Shown piece by piece: positions 52,506-60,577 of a stretch of DNA of 64,000 bases. A program made the translations under genes and the position numbers. How positions within the stretch are numbered: position 1 is the first letter of the stretch; every line of letters begins with the position of its first letter. The stretch comes from a bacterium (lineage in GTDB: Bacteria; Myxococcota_A; Polyangia; Nannocystales; Nannocystaceae): assembly GCA_024742475.1 (NCBI GenBank), contig JANSYI010000002.1, positions 62,001-126,000 of the forward strand, written 5' to 3'. Below the pieces are notes generated by a model. The model ran no database searches and was not told where the DNA came from. It saw only the letters and a list, made by a program, of their open reading frames with translations.

Positions 52506-54449
52506 CTACCAGTTGTCCGAGGGCACCGGGACCCGCTTCCACGGGGCGGACCCGTCCGAGGCGGGGCGCTTCTTCTTCGGCGTCCGCTTCGAACTCTTGG
52601 CCGCCCCCGGTGGAGGCGGCGGCGGGCGGCTCGTGGACTTGGGCGTGGGAGCGGGGCGAGCCGTTCGCTTCTTCTTCCGCTTCGCAGAGGGCCGCGGCTT
52701 GGGTTTGGCAGCGGGTTTGGCCGGTTCGGCGGCCGCCTCGGCTTGCGCGACCGCGGGCGGTTCCGCGAGGGCCGGCATGGGCTCGCCCGGTTCGGGGCGA
52801 CGGATCGACGGGGGCGTGTACGTGGCCGGCGCGTAGACCCTCGGCGGATCGGGCACGGGCGTAGCGCGAAAGCCTTCGTCCCAGGTGACGGGGCGCGCAG
52901 CAGCGACGGACTCGTCGACATCCACGATGGCTGCGGCGCTGACCGAGGCCGCGTCGTCGGTCGCGCCCGGCAGCAGGCCCAATGCCCAGAGCCCAGCCGC
53001 GACGCCGACGATGACGAGCGGCACCGCGAGCGCGAGCATCATGATGCCGCCCCGCCTCGCTGGCGGCGCCGCACTCTCGAACTCGGCCGCTTCGAACGGA
53101 GGGAGCGCAGGAGCGGCGGTGTCGAGCGCGGGCGCGAAGCCTCGGGCGTCACGGGGAAGGTCGCCTGCGAACCCGTCGGGCCGCAGGGGAGCGGGCGCGA
53201 CCGCCGTCTGGCTCTGGAGGACAGGCCCGAGCGAGGGGTTGGCGGGCACCGGATCCGGGATGGCAGCGGGAAGCGGAGACGGCTCGGGATCGGGGACGAG
53301 CCTCAGCGGCGGTTTGCTCCCACGTTCGCCGCCCAGGTCGAGCACGTCGTCGACGTCGAGCTCGAGCACCTCGGAGATTGCGGCTTCGAGCACGTCGGAC
53401 GGGTCCTCGTCGGGCGTGCGCGCGGCCGGAGGGGAAAGCGCGGGCCGAGCCTCGACGCGGGGCGCCGACGGCGGGGGTGCGAGCGGCACCGGTGAGACCT
53501 GCGTGCTCTCGCTGGCGCCGCGAGGGGGTTGGCCGGAGGCCTCGTTCTCGGGCACCGGGCCCTGCTCCATCGCATGAAGCAGCTGCTCGAGCGCGTCCAT
53601 GTCCTTCGGTCGCAGGTCCGGCCGCTTGGCGAGACACTTGCGGATCAACCGATCCGCGTCGTCGGAAAGGTCGGGGTTGCGCGTGCGCGGAGCGGGCACG
53701 GGGTTGGAGATCGCCTTGGCGAGGACGTCGAGCGGGTTGCTGCCCTTGAAGGGGACCGTGCCGGTCGCCATCTTGTACATGAGCACGCCGACGGCGTAGA
53801 CCTCGCTGCGAAAGTCGGCTTTGCGACCTCGTGCGACCTCGGGCGCGAGGTAGGCGGCCGTGCCGACGACCTCGGCGGCGCCGGTCAGCGTCGGCGTGCG
53901 ACCGTCGGCGTTGCACTTGGCCAGCCCGAAGTCGAGCACCTTGATGAAGTCGCCACGGACGCCGGGCGCTTGCTCGACCAGCAAGACGTTGCTCGGCTTG
54001 ATGTCACGGTGAATCACGCCGCGTGCGTGCGCAGCCTTGAGCGCCGCGACCACCTGCATGGCGATGTTGCGGACGCGCGGCCAGGGCAACGCCCCCTCCT
54101 TGCGGAGCAGCGTTCGCAGGTCTTGGCCTTCGAGCTGCTCCATCACGAGATAGACGAAGCCGTGCTGCATGACCCCGACGTCGATGATCTCGATGACGTT
54201 GGGGTGCTTGACCATCGCCGTGGTCTGGGCCTCGCGGACCAGCCGGCGCACGTGCAGCTCGCGGTCTCGCACGCCGGGTTTGACGAGCTTGATTGCGACC
54301 GGGCGTCGCAAGGCGAGCTGCTGGCCGCGATAGACGGTGCCCATGCCCCCGGTCGAGAGCGGCTCGCCGATCTCGTACCGGCCGTCGAGAACGACCCCAC
54401 GGAGGTCGGCGTTGTCCAGGCTGGTCTTGGGGGCTGCGCCGGGCGTCAT
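52506..54449 (-). CDS. Membrane Ser/Thr protein kinase with Lys/Pro-rich C-terminus
   Basis: The 647-residue protein starts [26 protein letters not shown] precedes this ATG, so it is preferred over ATGs at 54467 and 54488. The kinase domain has STGGMGTVY, Lys54 in [15 protein letters not shown] (147-154), DFG (173-175) and LAPEVARG. A Pro-rich linker of about 200 residues leads to one membrane helix ([20 protein letters not shown]). The exported tail is Pro/Lys/Arg-rich ([13 protein letters not shown]), suited to bind an anionic wall or surface polymer rather than a small ligand. The sigma-54 activator gene follows on the same strand. Confidence 0.9.
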   Translation of the reverse strand: MTPGAAPKTSLDNADLRGVVLDGRYEIGEPLSTGGMGTVYRGQQLALRRPVAIKLVKPGVRDRELHVRRLVREAQTTAMVKHPNVIEIIDVGVMQHGFVYLVMEQLEGQDLRTLLRKEGALPWPRVRNIAMQVVAALKAAHARGVIHRDIKPSNVLLVEQAPGVRGDFIKVLDFGLAKCNADGRTPTLTGAAEVVGTAAYLAPEVARGRKADFRSEVYAVGVLMYKMATGTVPFKGSNPLDVLAKAISNPVPAPRTRNPDLSDDADRLIRKCLAKRPDLRPKDMDALEQLLHAMEQGPVPENEASGQPPRGASESTQVSPVPLAPPPSAPRVEARPALSPPAARTPDEDPSDVLEAAISEVLELDVDDVLDLGGERGSKPPLRLVPDPEPSPLPAAIPDPVPANPSLGPVLQSQTAVAPAPLRPDGFAGDLPRDARGFAPALDTAAPALPPFEAAEFESAAPPARRGGIMMLALAVPLVIVGVAAGLWALGLLPGATDDAASVSAAAIVDVDESVAAARPVTWDEGFRATPVPDPPRVYAPATYTPPSIRRPEPGEPMPALAEPPAVAQAEAAAEPAKPAAKPKPRPSAKRKKKRTARPAPTPKSTSRPPPPPPGAAKSSKRTPKKKRPASDGSAPWKRVPVPSDNW

Positions 54450-54585
54450 CGTACGTTCCTTCTCCATGAGTGCACCCCACCGGCCCAATGATTTGCCCGT
54501 GGAACGAGCGTAGGCCCTCTCACGCGACCGTCAAACCTGGGATCGCGAAGCCCCTCATTGTACGCCGGAGTCGGAGCGAGGGATC

Positions 54586-54613
54586 AAAAAAGCCCCGGAT
54601 GGTGGTCCGGGGC
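54586..54613 (-). terminator. Rho-independent terminator of the Lgt-family gene
   Basis: On the minus strand GCCCCGGA-CCACCA-TCCGGGGC forms an 8-bp stem followed directly by TTTTTT. It lies 28 nt after the stop at 54642. It is the only classical hairpin plus T-run terminator that I found in the window. Confidence 0.85.
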
Positions 54614-54641
54614 CCTTCAGACGGCGAGAGATGCGCGAGCG

Positions 54642-55712
54642 CTACTCCTCGGCCTGCGCTTCCATCCGCTGCGCCGCGCCCATGCTCAGCTCATCGACGT
54701 TGGGCTTCATGCCGCCCGACGGCTTCTGAATCCAGCTGCCGACCTTGCCGTAGTGCACGCCGTAGGCGAAGCCGAACACGGTGCCGAACAGAGCGATCCA
54801 CGGCGCGATGGTGCCGTTGGTCAGCACGTGCACCAGGCGGTGCCCCATGTCGACCGAGAGGACGGCCGAGCTCGCCGAGCCGGCGGCCCAGAACCCGAGT
54901 CCCAGCAGGATCATCGCGAACGAGTACATGTTCGTGTGGGTGATCTTGCCCCACAGCTTGCCGCGGTCGTCCTGGCGGAAGAACTCGAGGCTGAGCCGCG
55001 AGATCGAGTGCAGGATGAAGTACAGACCCGCCAGCGCGCCGTCGAAGGGAAGCACCGGGAGGATCGCGTAGAACACCGCGAACATGCCCAGGTAGATCAC
55101 CAGGGCGTACAGCTGCGCGGGGTGAATCTTGACGTTGGCCAGGTGCGGCGCAGCGCGAACGACCTTGGAGTCGGGGCTGGTGTACCGGACGCCAAAGCGG
55201 CTCTGCGTGGGGCGTCCCCAGCAACAGCCATACACGTAGCAACCCAGGCGTGCGATGGCCTCACCGAGCGGAAGGCAGAGCGCGGGGCCGTCGAGCAAGC
55301 GCAGGAGCGGCACGCCGGAGACCTGGCTGATGATGACGAAGCCGACGAGGCCGCCGGCGATGCCGCCGTGCAGCATGTAGCCGGGCTTGATGATCGTCTG
55401 CAGCGGGTTGCGGAACAGCTCTCTCCACTCGAGCATGATGCTGAACGAGCGAAGGCCGATGAGAATCGCCGGCACGAGGATGAAGAGGTAGAGCTTCGCC
55501 ATGTAGACGACGTCGAGACCGATCATCGCGTCGTACCAGAGCGAAACGGCGCAGCCGGCTGCGAACGCCGAGCCCGCCAAGAAGGCGTAGGTGGTGAACA
55601 GCCAGTTGCCGACACGGAAGAGGACCGTGCGGTTGTGGAAGTCGAGAACCCAGCGGTTGAAGAAACCGCGCGGCTCTTCGACCCGGGACGGAGATGTCGA
55701 TTCGGACGCCAT
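54642..55712 (-). CDS. Prolipoprotein diacylglyceryl transferase (Lgt) family membrane protein
   Basis: The 356-residue polytopic protein starts MASESTSPSRVEEPRGFFNR. It has the Lgt landmark GYMLHGGIAGG and the core GEAIARLGCYVYGCCWGRPT, then KIHPAQLYAL and SLEFFRQDDRGKLWG. Lgt transfers diacylglycerol to the lipobox Cys. Here the usual RIGNFINGE core is replaced by a Cys-bearing RLGCYVYGCC form, so this is a divergent branch, and it may not be the housekeeping enzyme. The many lipoproteins in the window make such an activity relevant. A canonical terminator follows the gene. The longer open frame to 55814 is ignored. Confidence 0.8.
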   Translation of the reverse strand: MASESTSPSRVEEPRGFFNRWVLDFHNRTVLFRVGNWLFTTYAFLAGSAFAAGCAVSLWYDAMIGLDVVYMAKLYLFILVPAILIGLRSFSIMLEWRELFRNPLQTIIKPGYMLHGGIAGGLVGFVIISQVSGVPLLRLLDGPALCLPLGEAIARLGCYVYGCCWGRPTQSRFGVRYTSPDSKVVRAAPHLANVKIHPAQLYALVIYLGMFAVFYAILPVLPFDGALAGLYFILHSISRLSLEFFRQDDRGKLWGKITHTNMYSFAMILLGLGFWAAGSASSAVLSVDMGHRLVHVLTNGTIAPWIALFGTVFGFAYGVHYGKVGSWIQKPSGGMKPNVDELSMGAAQRMEAQAEE

Positions 55713-55875
55713 CGCGCGGGCATCTAACGGCAAGCAGGGGCCTTTGTGCAAGGGGGCGGCGAGAATGTGACCTCTCGTTGCGCGGCGCCGCACATTCGGT
55801 GAGCCCCAGAACACCTCCTCGGCGGCGGTTGGAGCGCTTTTGCGCGGTCCGCCGCGAGGGTGCTACTTTGACGGC

Positions 55876-56064
55876 TTGGCGAGTGGTCACCAGTGTTCGC
55901 ATCACGCGGACCCGTCGGACGAGCAACTCTCTACGGGGTTCTTGCCGATCTCTTTGGCTCTAGCGTTGCTGGTCAGCGGACTCTTCGTGTTCGGGATCAT
56001 CCCCACCAGCTGCAACGCCGCGGCCCCCACCACGCCCTACGGCCCGACCCCCGCGTCGCCCTGA
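55876..56064 (+). CDS. Possible small membrane protein, about 62 aa
   Basis: The frame encodes a polar N-part (SGHQCSHHADPSDEQLSTGF), one clear membrane helix (LPISLALALLVSGLFVFGII) and a Pro/Thr-rich tail ending PTPASP. The proposed TTG at 55876 has TACTTT 6 nt upstream, like other leaderless starts here, but a TTG in that setting is unusual, and an internal TTG at 55942 is possible. If this gene is not real, 55713-56077 is an empty gap of 365 bp. Confidence 0.35.
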   Translation: MASGHQCSHHADPSDEQLSTGFLPISLALALLVSGLFVFGIIPTSCNAAAPTTPYGPTPASP

Positions 56065-56077
56065 CGTATCGGCCCTG

Positions 56078-57121
56078 TCACCGCGGCGTGTCGTCGGAGC
56101 GCTGCAACGCGCCGACGTGCTCGGCGATCGTGTCATCGAGGATCGCGTAGTCGTAGATCGCCGCGTAGAACAGCACGCCCCGAAACGTCCGGTCCTGCTG
56201 TCGGTTGCCCAGCGCCAAGATCGAGTCGTCTTCGATCACCAGCGGGGCGTCTTCGGGCAGGGTCGCGGCCACCGCGGGGTTGAGCTCGACGCCGTCGATG
56301 AGCAGCCGGAACCGCGACGCGGGGTTGAGCGCCGCGGTGTCGGCGACCAGGTGCATCACGTGGCTGGCGCCCTGGTAGGCCGAAATGTCCCAGCGGCGCA
56401 CCGCGACCCCGTTCCAGCGCGCCTCGAGCTCGTCGGGACCAGTGGCCGCGAGGGCCAAGGCGCTCGCGTTGTTGCGACCGACGTGGACGATGCGCGAGCC
56501 GCCGCCCACCGCCGCGTCGACACGAACGAGCACCTCGATGGTGAGCTCGTAGGTGCCCTCGAGCGTCTCGACCTTCGTGGCGCCGATGGGGCCGCGCGCG
56601 GCGTCGTCTCGCCCGGCCTCGTCGAAGGCCAGCCCGCGCCGGCCTCCATCGGAGACGTAGTGCATCACGGACTCGAGGTATTCGAGCGGCAGGTTCAAAG
56701 GGTCTTCGGCCGAGTCCAGGGCGAACGCGGGGCCCGACCCGGCAGGCGCTTCATCGAGGAAGTACCGGACGAGCAGGCCGTCATCGCCCAGCGCCGGTCC
56801 GGTCGGACCCGTCGTCGGGTCCATCGTGTCCCCGGTCGTCGGCGATCCGGACTCCGTCACAGCCGCGGTGGTGGAGGACGTCGCGGAATCAGGGCCCGAT
56901 GTCTGCGAGCCCGATGAGGTCGTCGAGGAGGATGTCGAGGCGCCCGCAGATGCCACCGTCGCCGAGCCTCCGCCGGTTGCGTCGGTTGCGTCGGTTGCGT
57001 CGGTCTCGGTCGTCCCGGACGTCGACGCGCCGAGCGTGTCGGTCTCAGCGCCCGTGACCGCGGAGGCCGCCTCGAACGAACACCCCAGCGCAGCGCAACA
57101 CAGCAGCACCCATCCCCGCAT
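56078..57121 (-). CDS. LamG/concanavalin-like lipoprotein
   Basis: The 347-residue protein starts MRGWVLLCCAALGCSFEAAS with a lipobox at ALGC. A Thr/Ser/Gly linker (about 25-110) contains TDATDATDAT, encoded by a 9-bp tandem repeat. The C-terminal 230 residues look like a LamG/laminin-G-like beta-sandwich: GLLVRYFLDEAPAG, YELTIEVLVRVDA, RIVHVGRNNASALAL, RFRLLIDGVELNP and FRGVLFYAAIYDYAL-type closing strands. Such domains bind sugars or proteins. TAGGCT lies 8 nt before the ATG on the minus strand, in a 31-bp gap shared with the divergent M28 peptidase gene. Confidence 0.78.
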   Translation of the reverse strand: MRGWVLLCCAALGCSFEAASAVTGAETDTLGASTSGTTETDATDATDATGGGSATVASAGASTSSSTTSSGSQTSGPDSATSSTTAAVTESGSPTTGDTMDPTTGPTGPALGDDGLLVRYFLDEAPAGSGPAFALDSAEDPLNLPLEYLESVMHYVSDGGRRGLAFDEAGRDDAARGPIGATKVETLEGTYELTIEVLVRVDAAVGGGSRIVHVGRNNASALALAATGPDELEARWNGVAVRRWDISAYQGASHVMHLVADTAALNPASRFRLLIDGVELNPAVAATLPEDAPLVIEDDSILALGNRQQDRTFRGVLFYAAIYDYAILDDTIAEHVGALQRSDDTPR

Positions 57122-57129
57122 CGCGCTCC

Positions 57130-57135
57130 AGCCTA
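57130..57135 (-). promoter_or_regulatory. TAGGCT -10-like hexamer
   Basis: On the minus strand TAGGCT is 8 nt before the ATG at 57121. It lies in the 31-bp divergent gap together with a second hexamer facing the other way. Confidence 0.4.
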
Positions 57136-57140
57136 CCTGC

Positions 57141-57146
57141 TACGCT
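57141..57146 (+). promoter_or_regulatory. TACGCT -10-like hexamer
   Basis: TACGCT is 6 nt before the ATG at 57153. The two opposed hexamers are 5 bp apart, so both promoters must overlap. Confidence 0.4.
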
Positions 57147-57152
57147 GCGCAC

Positions 57153-58199
57153 ATGCGAGCCGTGAGCCTGGGCGCAGCGCTGCTGATCGCGGCGTGCCGG
57201 CCCGCGCCCGAGGATGGCCCCCGCGAGCAGGCACCCGTCTCGACCGAGCCCGCGCGCGCCGACCCAGACCTGGAGACCGCGCTGGCGCGCATCCGTACGG
57301 AGGATCTCCGGCGACACATCGAGGTCCTCGCCGCCGACGAGATGAAGGGTCGGGCCACCCCATCCCCGCAGCTCGATAGAGCCGCCGAATACGTGGCGAC
57401 GTCGATGGCCCAGGTGGGCCTTGCTCCACCGCCGCACGGTCGTCGCCGAATCCGGGTCGATTGCGGCGCCAGCGGCGAGTCGGCGTTCAACGTCGTCGGC
57501 GTCATCCCCGGCAGCGAACGAGAGGCTGTCCTCGTGACCGCGCACTACGACCACGTCGGGGAGGCACGCGAAGGGGACGATCGCGTGTTCAACGGCGCCA
57601 ACGACAACGCCTCGGGGGTCAGTGCCATGCTCGAGATCGCCGACGCCCTGGCGCACGCGCCAGATCCCCCGCGACGCTCGATCGTGTTCGTCGCGTTCTG
57701 TGGGGAGGAGAAGGGGCTGCGCGGGTCGAAGGCGTTCGTCGCGGACCCACCCATCGCGCTGTCGTCACTCGTCGCGGTCGTGAACCTCGAGATGCTCGGC
57801 CACCCCGACCCCAGCGACCCCAAGCGCGCCTGGGTCACCGGCCGCGACTACTCGACCCTTCGCGCGTGGCTCGAGCGCAGCGGCAAGCCCGAAGGCGTCA
57901 CCTTCGTCGACGGGTCCGCGGTCGGGCGCGTCGAAGGCAACGCGTTCGACAGGTCCGACAACTATCCGTTCGCATCGGCCGGCGTGGTGGCCCACACCAT
58001 CGCCGCCGGGCCGCTGGACGACCACTATCACGCGGTCTCCGATGAGGCGTCACGGGTCGACACCGACGCCATGGTCCCCATCGTCCGCGCGCTGGCCCGG
58101 GCGACGCTCGACCTCGCCACCACGAAGGCCCGTCCCGACTGGACCGGCAAGGCCCCGGCACCTTTCACTCGTCGAGCATCGAGTAGGTCTCGCCCGTAG
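57153..58199 (+). CDS. M28-family metallopeptidase lipoprotein
   Basis: The 348-residue protein starts MRAVSLGAALLIAACRPAPE with a lipobox at AAC. The M28 aminopeptidase domain has the zinc ligands and catalytic acids in order: VTAHYDHVG (His, Asp), NGANDNASGVSAMLE (bridging Asp), FCGEEKGLRGS (catalytic Glu pair), VVNLEMLGH, and late His in DDHYHAVSD. The family includes di-zinc aminopeptidases and glutaminyl cyclases; substrate unassigned. The last 35 nt overlap the 3' end of the convergent SDR gene, so the two stops are interlocked. Confidence 0.88.
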   Translation: MRAVSLGAALLIAACRPAPEDGPREQAPVSTEPARADPDLETALARIRTEDLRRHIEVLAADEMKGRATPSPQLDRAAEYVATSMAQVGLAPPPHGRRRIRVDCGASGESAFNVVGVIPGSEREAVLVTAHYDHVGEAREGDDRVFNGANDNASGVSAMLEIADALAHAPDPPRRSIVFVAFCGEEKGLRGSKAFVADPPIALSSLVAVVNLEMLGHPDPSDPKRAWVTGRDYSTLRAWLERSGKPEGVTFVDGSAVGRVEGNAFDRSDNYPFASAGVVAHTIAAGPLDDHYHAVSDEASRVDTDAMVPIVRALARATLDLATTKARPDWTGKAPAPFTRRASSRSRP

Positions 58200-59097
58200 C
58201 CTCGATCGACATCATCCACAGGCGCTGGGCCGCGACCTCGTCGTGCGAGGCGCGCGATGACTCGACCCGAACAGGGTATCCACGCACCTGCCCGACCCCT
58301 TCGGGACCATAGAAGCCCCCGCCGGTGACGGGCTCGCCGACGGCCGCAAACACGCTCGGCATGGCGCCCATGTGCGCGGGTTGAGCCACGACCTTGTTGG
58401 TGAACGCGTAGAACCGCTCGGCCAGCTTGGACCCCGCCAGCTGCGGGCCCACGCCCTGCAGGTTGGTGGCCGAATACCCAGGGTGCGCCGCGACCGAGCA
58501 GACGTCCGCATCGGCGACCCGCAGCCGACGATCGAGCTCGTAGCAGAACAGCAGGTTGGCGAGCTTGCTTTGGTTGTAGGCGCGCCACTTGTCGTAGCTG
58601 CGCCGTCCATGCAGGTCATCGAAGCGCATCGAGCCGAGGTGATGCATCAACGAGCTGACCGTCACCACGCGAGCCGCGGGCGTCGCCATGAGCAGCGGCA
58701 TCAGCACCGACGTCAGCGCGAAGTGGCCGAGGTGATTCGTCCCCAGCTGCATCTCGAAGCCGTCCGCCGTCTCGCGACGCGGGAGCGCCATGACCCCCGC
58801 GTTGTTGACCAGCACGTCGAGCGTGTCGTGCTCGCTGCGCACGGCGTCACCGAACGCTCGAATCGAGGCCAGCTCGGCCAGGTCGAGCGCTCGAAACTCG
58901 AGCGAGGCCGACGGCATCTGGCCGCGGAGTTCGTCCAGCGCGGCTTCGGCCTTGGCTGCCGTGCGACAGGCCATGATGACGTGCGCGCCGCGACCGGCGA
59001 GGAGCCGCGTGGTCTCCAGACCCAGACCGCTGTTCGCTCCGGTGACGACGACCGTCTTGCCGGTCAGCTCGGGGATGTTCGCCTCGGTCCAGGACAT
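58165..59097 (-). CDS. Short-chain dehydrogenase/reductase, retinol-dehydrogenase-like
   Basis: The 310-residue cytoplasmic enzyme starts MSWTEANIPELTGKTVVVTG. It has the cofactor motif TGANSGLGLET, the NADP-favouring Arg after strand 2 (IMACRTAAKAE), the structural motif NNAGVMALP, catalytic Ser in VVTVSSLMHH, and the YxxxK pair in AYNQSKLANLL. This matches the retinol dehydrogenase/WW-oxidoreductase-like branch of SDRs; the natural substrate is unknown. TACACT lies 9 nt before the ATG on the minus strand. The C-terminal codons overlap the end of the M28 peptidase gene. Confidence 0.9.
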   Translation of the reverse strand: MSWTEANIPELTGKTVVVTGANSGLGLETTRLLAGRGAHVIMACRTAAKAEAALDELRGQMPSASLEFRALDLAELASIRAFGDAVRSEHDTLDVLVNNAGVMALPRRETADGFEMQLGTNHLGHFALTSVLMPLLMATPAARVVTVSSLMHHLGSMRFDDLHGRRSYDKWRAYNQSKLANLLFCYELDRRLRVADADVCSVAAHPGYSATNLQGVGPQLAGSKLAERFYAFTNKVVAQPAHMGAMPSVFAAVGEPVTGGGFYGPEGVGQVRGYPVRVESSRASHDEVAAQRLWMMSIEATGETYSMLDE

Positions 59098-59106
59098 CGC
59101 GGCGAG

Positions 59107-59112
59107 AGTGTA
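59107..59112 (-). promoter_or_regulatory. TACACT -10-like hexamer
   Basis: On the minus strand TACACT is 9 nt before the ATG at 59097, without a ribosome binding site between. Confidence 0.3.
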
Positions 59113-59191
59113 GCGGGCGATCCGAGCCTCGTCATCGAGGCCCCGACCCCGACCGAGAGGGTGCAGCGGTCGCGGGGCCGCATCTTGCTGC

Positions 59192-59197
59192 TATCGT
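59192..59197 (+). promoter_or_regulatory. TATCGT -10-like hexamer
   Basis: TATCGT is 7 nt before the ATG at 59205 and no Shine-Dalgarno sequence is present, as at several other lipoprotein genes in the window. Confidence 0.4.
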
Positions 59198-59204
59198 CGC
59201 CCCG

Positions 59205-60518
59205 ATGATGCGGTTCGGTTCGAAGGTGTCGCTCGCGTGCTCGCTGGTCTTGCTGTCGGCTCCCGCCTGCAGCGACGATGGCGATGGCCCCGGGGCGGCG
59301 GAGTCCGGTGAGGGCAGCGCAACCTCGGGGGATGTCGGCGGGACCTCCGACACGCCCGAACCGACGACCTCGGGTGCCGAGGGCTCGGGCGGCGAAACCG
59401 ACGAGTCGAGCTCGGGCGGCGCCCCGCAGGGCCCCCACCCCTCGGGACCCGACAACGCCATCGATCCCTCGGTCGCCGGTCCCTACCCCGTCGGCGTGAC
59501 GACGATCGAGTTCGTCGATCCCACGCGCGAGGGCGGCCGGCCGCTCGTCACCGAGATCTGGTACCCGGCCACCGATGACGCGATCGGCATGGACACGGTC
59601 ACGTACGAGATCCCCGACATCTTCCGCCCCGACGCCCTCGAGATCCTCGGCAACGATCTCACCTCGCAGCTGGTGACCGACGCGGTCCGCGACGCGCCGA
59701 TGCGCAGCGACGACGGGCCCTACCCGGTCGTCTTCTTCAGCCACGGTTCGGGCGGCATGCGCATGCAGTCGACCTACTACACCGTCGACATGGCGAGCCA
59801 CGGGTACGTCGTCGTGTCGCCCGATCACATCGGTAACACGCTCAGCGACCTCATCGTCACCGGCGACTTCGTCACCGAAGATCTGCTCGCGAGCCTGGGC
59901 AACCGGCCCCAGGATCTCTCGTTCATTCGCGAGGAGCTCGAGCTGCTCGAGCCGAGCGATCCGCTGGCGGCGCTCATGGACTTCGAGCGGGTCGGCGTGA
60001 CGGGGCACTCGTTCGGGGCGCTCACCTCGCTGCGATGGATGGCGCAAGGCGGAGACGTGGACGCGGTCGTCGCTCAGACGCCCGTGGGCATGGAGCTGGC
60101 CTGGGTCGGAATCTCCGCGCCGCTGGCCGACTTCACCACGCCGATTCAGCTCCAGGTCGCGGGCAACGATCTCACGCTCCCGCCACCCGAGCACGCCGAC
60201 ACGGTCTGGGACGCCGCCACCGAGCCGCGCGCCCGCATGACGCTCGCCGACGCGGGGCACTTCACCTTCAGCGACATGTGCAGCCTCGATCCGGCCGACA
60301 TCACCATCATCGAGATGTTCGGGGTCAGCGACGCGCTCGACGACGGCTGCCTCGACACCAACACCGACCCCGAGGTGGCGGGCGCGGCGATTCGGCACTT
60401 CGGCATCGGTTTCTTCAACGTGTACCTGCGCGGATCCACGCCGACGCTCGACCTGCTCACCCAAGAGGCCGGGCAGGCCCTCGCCGGAGACATCCTGGAG
60501 TGGGAAGCCGAGCTTTGA
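59205..60518 (+). CDS. PAF-acetylhydrolase-like alpha/beta hydrolase lipoprotein
   Basis: The 437-residue protein starts MMRFGSKVSLACSLVLLSAP and has Cys in APACSDD as lipobox. A Gly/Ser/Glu linker runs to about residue 90. The hydrolase domain matches the platelet-activating-factor acetylhydrolase / dienelactone hydrolase group: PVGVTTIEFVDP, LVTEIWYPATDD, VVFFSHGSGG, ASHGYVVVSPDH, nucleophile elbow VTGHSFGALTSL and late His in DAGHFTFSDM. It is probably a surface esterase or lipase; substrate unassigned. A hairpin follows 2 nt after the stop. Confidence 0.85.
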   Translation: MMRFGSKVSLACSLVLLSAPACSDDGDGPGAAESGEGSATSGDVGGTSDTPEPTTSGAEGSGGETDESSSGGAPQGPHPSGPDNAIDPSVAGPYPVGVTTIEFVDPTREGGRPLVTEIWYPATDDAIGMDTVTYEIPDIFRPDALEILGNDLTSQLVTDAVRDAPMRSDDGPYPVVFFSHGSGGMRMQSTYYTVDMASHGYVVVSPDHIGNTLSDLIVTGDFVTEDLLASLGNRPQDLSFIREELELLEPSDPLAALMDFERVGVTGHSFGALTSLRWMAQGGDVDAVVAQTPVGMELAWVGISAPLADFTTPIQLQVAGNDLTLPPPEHADTVWDAATEPRARMTLADAGHFTFSDMCSLDPADITIIEMFGVSDALDDGCLDTNTDPEVAGAAIRHFGIGFFNVYLRGSTPTLDLLTQEAGQALAGDILEWEAEL

Positions 60519-60520
60519 AT

Positions 60521-60546
60521 ACCTAGGAGCACATTCCGTCCTAGGT
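60521..60546. terminator. 8-bp inverted repeat after hydrolase stop
   Basis: ACCTAGGA (60521-60528) and TCCTAGGT (60539-60546) are exact reverse complements around a 10-nt loop. The repeat starts 2 nt after the TGA and lies 31 nt before the next kinase start. It may be a weak terminator or an operator for the kinase gene; no T-tract. Confidence 0.4.
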
Positions 60547-60577
60547 CTACGGCCGGCAGACTGTGGAGAGGACGGGG

